This document shows positions 41,541 through 48,214 of a stretch of 48,214 nucleotides of DNA, piece by piece. The notes beneath the pieces were generated by a model. That model saw nothing but the letters and a program-made list of their open reading frames with translations, was not told the origin of the DNA and did no database searches. The stretch's first letter is position 1. Each line of letters opens with the position of its first letter. The DNA is taken from contig JAGRPB010000015.1 in assembly GCA_020439945.1 (NCBI GenBank), forward strand, positions 1 through 48,214, read 5' to 3'. The position numbers and the translations under genes are program-made. The stretch comes from Verrucomicrobiia bacterium. GTDB taxonomy: Bacteria > Verrucomicrobiota > Verrucomicrobiia > Verrucomicrobiales > DEV007.

Positions 41541-42128
41541 ATGTCACGACGAAATCATGAGGATGAAGAAGAGAGATCCTATCTGAAGCGCCTTCATCCG
41601 GAGGCATATCGTGGTCACAGCTATATTCACTGGTCGATGACCATTGAAAACCGCAAGCGGGGCTGGCTCGGACCGGAATTTCACTGGCGTTTTCGGGAAC
41701 TGCTCACCCATGCGGGGGCTCGCTACGGAATCAATTGTCCACTCTACTGCCTGATGCCCGATCACTGGCATCTTCTCTGGATTGGATACAAGTCAGATTC
41801 CGACCAACGTCCAGCCGCCAAATTCTTACGGACCCAAGCCAATCGTTTGCTTCAATCTCTTGGTGATTTCCGCCTGCAAAAACAACCCTACGACAACGTC
41901 CTCCGTCAGAAAGATCGCGATCGGGATGCCTTTGCAAAGGTCGCGTGCTACATCCGGGAAAATCCTTTGCGCGCAGGGCTGATCCAAGAAGAGAGCAAAT
42001 TGCCGGACTATCCCTATGATGGCTGCGTCATTCCCGGCTACCCTTCGCTCTCGATCTGGGACGACGAATTCTGGGAGCGATTCTGGAATATCCATTACCG
42101 CCTCGTAGAGGGAGACCACGAATCGTAG
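41541..42128 (+). CDS. RAYT (REP-associated tyrosine transposase, IS200/IS605-like Y1)
   Basis: 195 residues from the ATG at 41541. The HUH motif is MPDHWHLLW (H75, H77) and the catalytic tyrosine is Y137 in CYIRENPLRAGL. Length and motif spacing match RAYTs rather than IS200 transposases. RAYTs are single-copy, immobile relatives that bind and process hairpin repeats with a 5' GTAG. Units of that kind flank the gene on both sides: 41427-41482 and 42125-42206. The TAG stop is the TAG of the GTAG at 42125. It is the natural candidate to mobilise, or have mobilised, the GTAG hairpins seen elsewhere in the window. Confidence 0.88.
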   Translation: MSRRNHEDEEERSYLKRLHPEAYRGHSYIHWSMTIENRKRGWLGPEFHWRFRELLTHAGARYGINCPLYCLMPDHWHLLWIGYKSDSDQRPAAKFLRTQANRLLQSLGDFRLQKQPYDNVLRQKDRDRDAFAKVACYIRENPLRAGLIQEESKLPDYPYDGCVIPGYPSLSIWDDEFWERFWNIHYRLVEGDHES

Positions 42129-42206
42129 CGGAAGTCGTAAAACTTCCGAACCGAAGCGGGGCCTGATTTACTCGCAACCCGACGGAAGTATCACGACTTC
42201 CGCTAC
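42125..42206. repeat. REPIN downstream of the RAYT gene (family 1)
   Basis: Unit 42125-42148 (GTAGCGGAAGTCGTAAAACT then TCCG) faces unit 42183-42206, which on minus reads GTAGCGGAAGTCGTGATACT then TCCG. The spacer is 34 bases. The outer GTAGs give the TAG stops of the RAYT gene (plus) and the sulfatase gene (minus), in the same geometry as ridA/pyrC. Confidence 0.85.
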
Positions 42207-43585
42207 TTTTTCTTTTTCCCCCGACTACGCTTCTGATGCTCGTCGGCCGCCAACTCCGTGGCTTGGCCGAGATCTCCTTGCGAAGCCATCCACGCCTCCA
42301 ATCTCTCCCTCAGATCGGAGATCGTTTCGGTATGGCCGGCATCATCCGCCAGATTCTCCCATTCGAAGGGATCATTCTTGATGTCGTATAGCTCAACGGG
42401 TGAACGATGCTGATAGCGCCGCACTTTCTCCGCGGCGTCAGTGTCTCCGGCCTTCGCCTTTTCCACCCAGGAAACAAACTCGGGAGATTGGGTGCAGGCG
42501 TTGGTGAAGGTCACCTCCGGCGTCAGGTTCACGATCAGCTTGTAGCGATCCGACCGGATCGACCGAATCCCGAAATGATCGGGACTGTTGATGGTGCCCC
42601 GCGTGGTCTGGATGCCATAGACGAAATCCTTGTGATGATCGGACTCCCCACGCAACAACGGCAAGAGGCTTTTGCCCTCGAGCACCGGATCCGGGGTGCC
42701 GCCGGCAGCCTCGACAAAGGTCGGCAACACGTCGACGTATTCGATCATCGCATCCGAAACCGACCCGGGCTTCACCCGGCCGGGCCAGCGCGCGATGAAG
42801 GCCGTCTGCAATCCCGAATCGTAGAGGGTCCACTTGGCGAAGGGCATGCTGTTTCCCTGCTCCGTGGTAACGATGACGAGGGTGTTTTCGGAAAGCTGGT
42901 GCTTGTCGAGCAGATCGAGGATCTGGCCCACCTGCCCGTCGAAATAGGTGATCTCCGCGAGATAGCGAGACCAGCCGTCACGCGTCTCGGGTGTGTCGAC
43001 GTGATACGGAGGCAGAACGACCTTCTCAGGCGGATAAGCCGATGGGTCGCCCTTGTTCCAGGGCGTGTGCGGTTCGTTGGAGCAGGCAAAGAGACAGAAC
43101 GGCGTTCCTGAATCCTTCGATTCGCCCAGCAGCTTGTCGACCGCCGCCATGTCGGGATTGTTGTCCTCTCCGGAATATTCGAACGGGAAAACATCGCGCG
43201 GACCGATGTGGGTCTTTCCACTCAAGGCCACCCGGTAGCCGAGATCCCCCAGGTAGTGACAGACGCTGTGGGTTCCGTCCTTGGCGAAGGTGTGATTGGG
43301 ATAGGCGCCGCTCTTCACCGGGTAGAGACCGGTGTAGATATTGTGCCGGGTCGGCGAACACATCGGCGCGGCCTGGAAACAGCGGGTGAAACGCATTCCC
43401 TCCGCGGCGAACCGATCGATGTTCGGCGTTTTCGCCTGACCACCGTAGCAACCGAGTTCCCGATGGGTGAGGTCATCGGCGATGATGAACACGAAGTTCG
43501 GCTTAGCAAGCTCCTCGGCAACACCACCTGGCAAGGCCACCGCCAGAGTCAGGAAGGTGGCGGAAACAGCGATCGCCTTTCTCAT
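42203..43585 (-). CDS. Secreted type I sulfatase
   Basis: 460 residues from the ATG at 43585, which gives a signal peptide (KAIAVSATFLTLAVALPGG). A GTG at 43621 overlapping the upstream stop is an alternative. The formylglycine-forming motif is C76-S-P-T-R80 and metal-binding D37-D38 follow NFVFIIA. The product would hydrolyse sulfate esters of a polysaccharide or glycan in the periplasm, once activated by a formylglycine-generating enzyme, which is not in this window. The C-terminus ends in a lysine run (KKKK), followed directly by the TAG in the REP unit. It lies in an apparent operon behind the TIM-barrel isomerase. Confidence 0.9.
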   Translation of the reverse strand: MRKAIAVSATFLTLAVALPGGVAEELAKPNFVFIIADDLTHRELGCYGGQAKTPNIDRFAAEGMRFTRCFQAAPMCSPTRHNIYTGLYPVKSGAYPNHTFAKDGTHSVCHYLGDLGYRVALSGKTHIGPRDVFPFEYSGEDNNPDMAAVDKLLGESKDSGTPFCLFACSNEPHTPWNKGDPSAYPPEKVVLPPYHVDTPETRDGWSRYLAEITYFDGQVGQILDLLDKHQLSENTLVIVTTEQGNSMPFAKWTLYDSGLQTAFIARWPGRVKPGSVSDAMIEYVDVLPTFVEAAGGTPDPVLEGKSLLPLLRGESDHHKDFVYGIQTTRGTINSPDHFGIRSIRSDRYKLIVNLTPEVTFTNACTQSPEFVSWVEKAKAGDTDAAEKVRRYQHRSPVELYDIKNDPFEWENLADDAGHTETISDLRERLEAWMASQGDLGQATELAADEHQKRSRGKKKK

Positions 43586-43617
43586 GAATCCCTCGGCTCC
43601 GACTTCCGCGTTCTTCC

Positions 43618-44481
43618 TCACAGGTCGAGAAGCTCGTCCATCAATTTCGCGGTGTTTTCCAATCCACCGTCGCTGCCTTCGCGGGTCACCCAGCCGGTGA
43701 AACCAATCTCGGCCAGCGCCTCGCGAAGCGCGGCCCAGTTCACGTCGCCCTCACCGAGCGGACAGAATCCCGGCTTCACGCCCCAGTCCTTGACGTCCAG
43801 CTTCACCACACGCGATCCGAGCGTGCGGACCCATTCCTCAGCCGGAGCGAACTTCTGCATGTTGCCGAAGTCCAGATACACCTTCACCCAGGGACTGCTG
43901 ATCTCGTCGATGTAATCGGCCATCTGCTGCGGCTGTTCACAGAAGCCATTCCAGACGGTTTCGACGAGAATGTGGATGCCTTCATAACTCGCCACCGGAA
44001 GCGCCTTGCGAATCTCCTCGATGGATCGATGCCAGACGTCATCGTGCGTTTCGTCATCGCCGGTCACCTTGCCGGGAACCAGCAACACTGACGATCCTCC
44101 GAGCGCCCGGGCGTCGCGGATGGCTTGCTCCAGATTCTGGCGCCCCTTGTCGCGAACACTGGGATCGGGCGAGGAAAGCCGCTCCTGCCAATGCCCTTGG
44201 CAGACCACCCCGTGAATCGGCAATCCCGCGGCTTCCGCCTTCGCACGATACGCGGCGACGTCACCGATGCCGGGACTGCTGCCTTCGATGCCGTCAAAAC
44301 CGAGGGCTTTGACCTCCGCCAATTTCTCGGGAGTGATGCCATCGTTCGTCTTGATCGCCTTGTAGAGGCGTCCCTGGTTCGTTCGCTGCCGGGTTTCGCT
44401 CGCGCTCAGGAGGGCACCCGTGCCAACAGCACCGAAAGCGGCCAATCCCAACGCGGCCTTGGAAAAATCTCTTCGTTTCAT
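43618..44481 (-). CDS. Sugar phosphate isomerase/epimerase-like TIM-barrel protein, Tat-exported
   Basis: 287 residues from the ATG at 44481. The twin-arginine signal KRRDFSKAALGLAAFGAVG is clear. The mature part is a xylose-isomerase-like TIM barrel: GFDGIEG, GVVCQGHW, LGGSSVLLVPG, ILVETVWNGF, VYLDFGNMQ and VVKLDVKDWG, the last matching the H/K-D metal-binding strand. The family includes 3-keto-sugar or inosose-type isomerases acting on unphosphorylated sugars in the periplasm. It is followed by the sulfatase gene with a four-base overlap if the GTG at 43621 is used. Confidence 0.85.
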   Translation of the reverse strand: MKRRDFSKAALGLAAFGAVGTGALLSASETRQRTNQGRLYKAIKTNDGITPEKLAEVKALGFDGIEGSSPGIGDVAAYRAKAEAAGLPIHGVVCQGHWQERLSSPDPSVRDKGRQNLEQAIRDARALGGSSVLLVPGKVTGDDETHDDVWHRSIEEIRKALPVASYEGIHILVETVWNGFCEQPQQMADYIDEISSPWVKVYLDFGNMQKFAPAEEWVRTLGSRVVKLDVKDWGVKPGFCPLGEGDVNWAALREALAEIGFTGWVTREGSDGGLENTAKLMDELLDL

Positions 44482-44631
44482 CTGAGGCAATCTCAACGTT
44501 TCTGAAACCGGAAGTCAAAACCGAACGCGCGCGCATCAACGCCAGCGAAAACGCGGACGAGGTCTGAATTGCCTCGACCTTTCTCTGGAATTCGAGATAG
44601 GATTCTCAGGGATTCCCCCTTTTTCGTTGTC

Positions 44632-45027
44632 ATGGCTTCCAACAAGAAAATCTTCGCCCTTGTCGGATGTGGTTGTCTCGCTCTCATCGGCGCCGTGGCC
44701 GCCATCGTGGCGGTAGTCATCGGAGGCGCCTTCGGGATGATCAAGAAATCGGATCCCTATTCCGAATCGCTCAATCGGATTCAAAACAGTGCTGCGGTTA
44801 CCGAGGCGCTGGGCAGTCCTGTCGAGCCCGGCTTTTTCGTCACCGGCAACATCAGCCTGGAGAATCAGAACGGTAGCGCCCAGATCAACTACAGCGTCTC
44901 CGGGCCCAAGGGAAAAGGACACGTCAACGTCATCGGTGATAAACAGGGAGGAATCTGGCACTATTCCCAGATACAACTGACCGTCGGGGAAACCGGAGAG
45001 ACGATCAACCTCACGAGCAGTCCGTGA
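44632..45027 (+). CDS. Membrane-anchored Coa1/Tim21-like protein
   Basis: 131 residues. One transmembrane helix (LVGCGCLALIGAVAAIVAVVIGGAFG) precedes a soluble domain with LNRIQNSAAVTEALGSPVEPG, ISLENQNGSAQINYSVSGPKGKG and GGIWHYSQIQLTV. This resembles the Coa1/Tim21 cytochrome-oxidase assembly family: a conserved helix with a following Gly-Pro region, a sandwich with a SG-KG turn and a WxxxxL strand. The role is only suggested by family, and no oxidase gene is nearby. Confidence 0.65.
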   Translation: MASNKKIFALVGCGCLALIGAVAAIVAVVIGGAFGMIKKSDPYSESLNRIQNSAAVTEALGSPVEPGFFVTGNISLENQNGSAQINYSVSGPKGKGHVNVIGDKQGGIWHYSQIQLTVGETGETINLTSSP

Positions 45028-45118
45028 AGTTCCGCCCAGGCCGGAAAATCGTCCGGATTCAGATTCTGGTGAAACTTCATTCTCTTCGCCGGGTTGTATC
45101 GGGCAACTCCGCGAAAGC

Positions 45119-47662
45119 ATGAAGTCGCTTCCCCACTCTCCGTTCCTCCTGCCACTTGCCGCCCTTCTCTGCTCGGCGACACTCCCTGTCTCAGCTCAGT
45201 CGGAATCCATGATGACGACGGGAGATTTCTCGCCGGAACAGATCGATTTCTTCGAGAGCCACATTCGCCCGGCGCTGGTCAAGCACTGCTATAAATGCCA
45301 CTCCACCGACGCCGACAAGGTAAAGGGCGGCCTGCTGCTCGATTCGCGGGAAGCGACCCTGCGAGGTGGAGACAACGGCACCGTCCTGGTCCCGGGTTCT
45401 CCCGAGGAAAGCACGCTCCTCACCGCCATCACCTACGAGGACAGCTCGTTGGAAATGCCACCGAAGTACCAGCTGGACGACCAGGTGATCGCCGATTTCC
45501 GAACCTGGATCGAGATGGGCGCCCCCGATCCCCGCAAGGAGGCTCCCCGGGATGCCCAGCCCATCGAGACCTACACCAGCACCATCGACGTCGAAAAAGG
45601 CCGGGACTTCTGGGCCTACCAGAAGCCGCACAAATCAAAGCTGCCCGAGATTTCGCAATCGGAGTGGCCCCGGAGCGAACTCGATCATTTCGTCCTCGCC
45701 GCCCTCGACGAAAACGAATTGACGCCCGCTCCCGATGCCGAGCCGGGCACTCTGGTCCGTCGCCTGTTTTTTGATCTCATCGGTCTTCCCCCCACGCCGG
45801 ATCAGGTCGAAAAATTCCTCGCCGGTTGGGCGAAGGATCCTGAAGCCACGCTGTCAAAGACGGTGGACGCCCTGCTCGCTTCCGACCGTTTTGGCGAACG
45901 CTGGGGACGTCACTGGCTCGATGTCGCCCGCTACGGAGAATCGACCGGCAAGGAAGCCAATGCGCTCTATCCCTACGCGTGGCGCTATCGAGACTACGTC
46001 ATCGACGCGTTCAACGCCGACAAGCCCTACGATCAATTCATCCAGGAACAAATCGCCGGCGATCTCCTGCCTTTCGAAAACGACGCCGAACGCGCCGAGC
46101 ACCTCGTCGCCACCGGTTTCCTCGCCATCGGGACGAAGGGTCTCAACGACCAGAACAATCGCCAGTTCAAATTCGATCTCGTCGACGAGCAGATCGACAC
46201 CGCCAGTCGCGCGGTGCTCGCCACCACGGTCGCCTGCGCCCGCTGTCACGATCACAAGTTCGATCCCATTCCCATGTCGGACTACTACGCCATGGCCGGA
46301 GTATTCCTGAGCAGCGAAACCTGGTATGGCACCCCCGGCGCGGCCCAGAGTCGCCACAGCAGTGATCTCATCACCCTGCCCGTTGCCGACGAGCAGTCCG
46401 CCATCGATCCCCTCTCCCTCGGCCAACTGATCGATCTCCAGTTCCGTCTCGACCAGACCCGGGAGGAGTTTCGCAACCAGCAGGCCGAAGCCGCCGAAGC
46501 GCGCCGGGGCGGCGACACCGACAAGGCCCAACGCCTCACTCTCGGTCTGCTCCGCATTCGCAGCCAGATAGGCCTCCTCGAATCCCAGTTGGGCCGCTAC
46601 GACGGCGAAGGAAACCCGCTGGCGCTCGCGATGGCGGTGACTGACAGCGCCGAACCTTTCGATTCCCAGCTCCTGATCCGAGGAGAGGAAAATGGCGCCA
46701 CTTCCGAACGGGTGCCCCGGGGCTACGTCCAGGTCATTCAAACCGGCGATGAGGAGCCCATTCCCGATGATGAAAGCGGGCGCCTGCAACTCGCCCAGTG
46801 GATGACTTCGCCGGAAAATCCGCTCGCCGCCCGGGTGATGACCAATCGCCTCTGGCACTGGATTTTCGGGCAGGGCATCGTGCCGACCGTCGACAATTTC
46901 GGCGCCACTGGACAGACGCCGACCCATCCGGAGTTGCTGGATCAAATGGCCATCCGCTTCATTGAGAAGGGCTGGTCGATGAAACAGATGATCCGCGAGA
47001 TCGTCCTCAGTCGGACCTACCGCCAAAGCTCGGAATTCGATCAGGAGAAATTCGAGAAAGACCCCGACAATCATCTCCTCTGGAGGATGACCCCGCGTCG
47101 CCTCGACGCCGAATCGTTCCGCGACGCGGTGCTGGCCGTGAGCGGCAAACTGGAACTCGATCGCCCGGTCGGTTCTCCGGTGGCCAAAGTGGGAGACGGA
47201 TTCGTCGGTCGCACCGTTCGCGACCAGTCGAGCCTGACCGCCGAACACGATCACCGCTCCATCTACCTACCCGTCGTCCGGGACCTGGTTCCCGAGTCAC
47301 TGGCTCTGTTCGATTTTGCCGACCCCAGCCTGATGACCGGAGAGCGTGAAACCACCACCGTCCCCTCGCAGGCGCTCTACCTCATGAACTCGGAATTCAT
47401 CATCGCCAACGCCGACGCCATGGCCCGGCGCTTGGCAGAGGACCTGAAGCTCCGCGGACCGAAGCTGGGAGCGACCGCCTTCTACCTCGCCTATGCCCGA
47501 CCGCCCACGGCGGAGGAAGCGCGCAAGACGGCCGCCTATCTCGATCGTTTCCTCGCCACCGCCCGCAAGGACGGCATGGACGAGGAAAAAGCCAAACTCC
47601 TCGGCCTCACCACCTTCTGCCAGAGCCTCCTGAGCAGCGCCGAGTTCCGCTATCTCAACTAA
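45119..47662 (+). CDS. PSCyt1 / DUF1549 / DUF1553 cytochrome-like protein
   Basis: 847 residues. The signal peptide (LLPLAALLCSATLPVSA) is followed by a planctomycete-type cytochrome c domain with C57-Y-K-C60-H61, likely binding heme c. DUF1549 follows (SELDHFVLAALDENELTPAP, LVRRLFFDLIGLPPTP, FGERWGRHWLDVARYGESTG). A second C-x-x-C-H, C373-A-R-C376-H377, ends that part. The C-terminal DUF1553 contains NPLAARVMTNRLWHWIFGQG and LLDQMAIRFIEKGWSMKQ. Such proteins are near-universally followed by a DUF1501 gene in PVC bacteria, as here. They are linked to degradation of complex polysaccharides, with the exact chemistry unproven. The next gene starts 154 bases downstream, past a repeat element. Confidence 0.92.
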   Translation: MKSLPHSPFLLPLAALLCSATLPVSAQSESMMTTGDFSPEQIDFFESHIRPALVKHCYKCHSTDADKVKGGLLLDSREATLRGGDNGTVLVPGSPEESTLLTAITYEDSSLEMPPKYQLDDQVIADFRTWIEMGAPDPRKEAPRDAQPIETYTSTIDVEKGRDFWAYQKPHKSKLPEISQSEWPRSELDHFVLAALDENELTPAPDAEPGTLVRRLFFDLIGLPPTPDQVEKFLAGWAKDPEATLSKTVDALLASDRFGERWGRHWLDVARYGESTGKEANALYPYAWRYRDYVIDAFNADKPYDQFIQEQIAGDLLPFENDAERAEHLVATGFLAIGTKGLNDQNNRQFKFDLVDEQIDTASRAVLATTVACARCHDHKFDPIPMSDYYAMAGVFLSSETWYGTPGAAQSRHSSDLITLPVADEQSAIDPLSLGQLIDLQFRLDQTREEFRNQQAEAAEARRGGDTDKAQRLTLGLLRIRSQIGLLESQLGRYDGEGNPLALAMAVTDSAEPFDSQLLIRGEENGATSERVPRGYVQVIQTGDEEPIPDDESGRLQLAQWMTSPENPLAARVMTNRLWHWIFGQGIVPTVDNFGATGQTPTHPELLDQMAIRFIEKGWSMKQMIREIVLSRTYRQSSEFDQEKFEKDPDNHLLWRMTPRRLDAESFRDAVLAVSGKLELDRPVGSPVAKVGDGFVGRTVRDQSSLTAEHDHRSIYLPVVRDLVPESLALFDFADPSLMTGERETTTVPSQALYLMNSEFIIANADAMARRLAEDLKLRGPKLGATAFYLAYARPPTAEEARKTAAYLDRFLATARKDGMDEEKAKLLGLTTFCQSLLSSAEFRYLN

Positions 47663-47776
47663 ACTTTGGTCAGGATTAACCCAATTGAATCGATTTTTTC
47701 CCAAAGGCTCGAAGCCAAGCCATTCCGAGGTCCGCGTGGCATCGTTTCAGAATCGATGAACCTCCGGACCGGTCCG

Positions 47777-47815
47777 CCTGAAAACTGAATTCTGAAGACT
47801 GAAAACTTCTCCGCC
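47777..47815 (+). repeat. TGAAAACT-type intergenic element, copy 3
   Basis: CCTGAAAACTGAATTCTGAA repeats 129-148 exactly. The stretch then reads GACTGAAAACTTCTCCGCC and meets the ATG at 47816, so this copy forms the entire immediate leader of the DUF1501 gene. Confidence 0.6.
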
Positions 47816-48214
47816 ATGAACGCTCCCTACACCCTCTCCCGCCGTGATGCGCTGAAATCGACTTCCGCCGGATTCGGCTATCTCGCCTTTTCCGCGCTGA
47901 GCACGATGGCCGCCGAATCATCCGTCAATCCCCTGGCTCCCAAGGCGCCCCACTTTGCCGGCAAGGCCAAGCGCGTCATCTTCCTCTGCATGCGTGGCGC
48001 CCCCTCGCATGTCGACACCTTCGACTACAAGCCCATCCTCACTCGCGACTCGGGAAAAACGGGTCAACGCCCGGGTTCAAAACTGCTCGGATCAAAGTGG
48101 GATTTCAAGCAACACGGGGAAAGCGGCCAGTGGATTTCCGAATTGTTCCCGAATGTCGCTAGGCACGCCGACGACCTGTGCATCATCAACAGCATGCACA
48201 CGGACATCCCGAAC
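47816..48214 (+). CDS. DUF1501 protein, Tat signal (3' end beyond window)
   Basis: The first 133 codons are visible. A twin-arginine signal ([20 protein letters not shown]) precedes the start of the DUF1501 fold, [23 protein letters not shown], which resembles sulfatase/phosphatase-like proteins of the alkaline-phosphatase superfamily. DUF1501 proteins follow DUF1549/DUF1553 proteins in PVC operons and are presumed to function with them outside the cytoplasm. The stop is beyond the right edge. Confidence 0.92.
   Translation, partial: MNAPYTLSRRDALKSTSAGFGYLAFSALSTMAAESSVNPLAPKAPHFAGKAKRVIFLCMRGAPSHVDTFDYKPILTRDSGKTGQRPGSKLLGSKWDFKQHGESGQWISELFPNVARHADDLCIINSMHTDIPN

Noticed and set aside
41427..42206. 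RAYT plus flanking repeats as an active insertion sequence
   Set aside because: The protein is of RAYT type, and the flanking units are REP hairpins that also pair up without a transposase elsewhere. No target-site duplication or IS-type ends are seen.
1..48214. CRISPR arrays, tRNA, rRNA, prophage or complete insertion sequences
   Set aside because: No regularly spaced repeats, no cloverleaf-like sequences, and no integrase or phage genes were found. The only transposase-like gene is the RAYT, which lacks IS ends.

Overview
The window looks like a chromosomal segment of a GC-rich bacterium of the Planctomycetes-Verrucomicrobia-Chlamydiae group, most probably Verrucomicrobiota. The pointers are a PSCyt1/DUF1549/DUF1553 protein followed by a Tat-dependent DUF1501 protein, a formylglycine sulfatase next to a Tat-dependent TIM-barrel isomerase and a Tat-dependent Gfo/Idh/MocA oxidoreductase, two secreted PQQ-like beta-propellers that open with a DW-Q-RG motif, an ECF sigma/FecR-type pair, and a RAYT with REP hairpins. 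No rRNA, tRNA, CRISPR array, prophage or complete insertion sequence is visible. Taxonomy is inferred from gene content only.

Layout. 1-5033: hemW, a CAP-like/zinc-ribbon/transglutaminase-like protein, and a pair of secreted proteins (HEAT-like plus beta-sandwich, and a PQQ-like propeller), all on plus. 5086-7921 (minus): moxR, a membrane-anchored leucine-rich-repeat protein and a cyclic-nucleotide-binding protein. 7922-8665 is non-coding and holds three DnaA-box-like sites. 8666-11077 (minus): rplI, its terminator, and dnaB. 11232-11618: ridA. 11670-23788 (minus): a ten-gene nucleotide operon in the order purC, purS-like, purL, purQ, purM, purF, purD, pyrR, pyrB, pyrC. pyrD is divergent from it at 23905. 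25059-29041 (minus): CPBP protease, SHD1/PQQ-like protein, and a polytopic membrane protein. 29336-32548: a large superfamily 1 helicase with a possible C-terminal nuclease fold, then a small membrane protein. 32576-34849 (minus): FecR-like protein and ECF sigma factor. 35178-39636: BON-like lipoprotein, FG-GAP protein, and a protease/LamG-like/SirB1-like fusion. 39670-44481: small membrane protein, Gfo/Idh/MocA oxidoreductase, RAYT, sulfatase, isomerase. 44632-48214: Coa1-like protein, then the DUF1553/DUF1501 pair, the latter cut by the window edge.

How the genes work together. The central operon supplies most of de novo purine synthesis through FGAM and AIR to SAICAR, together with the regulator and first two steps of pyrimidine synthesis; pyrD adds the dihydroorotate dehydrogenase step. 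The right end is a secreted-polymer or surface-degradation module typical of this group.

The most unusual layer lies between the genes. Three families of 24-nt hairpin units starting GTAG or GTGA occur as inverted pairs. In both convergent gene pairs bounded by the GTAG families, the TAG stop codons of both genes (four of four) are the TAG of the repeat. A separate 41-bp palindromic repeat occurs three times, once in frame inside pyrD. Other points for follow-up are the DnaA-box cluster, a dihydroorotase with Asn in place of the first metal-binding His, a tandem-duplicated PurS, and several unusual domain fusions.
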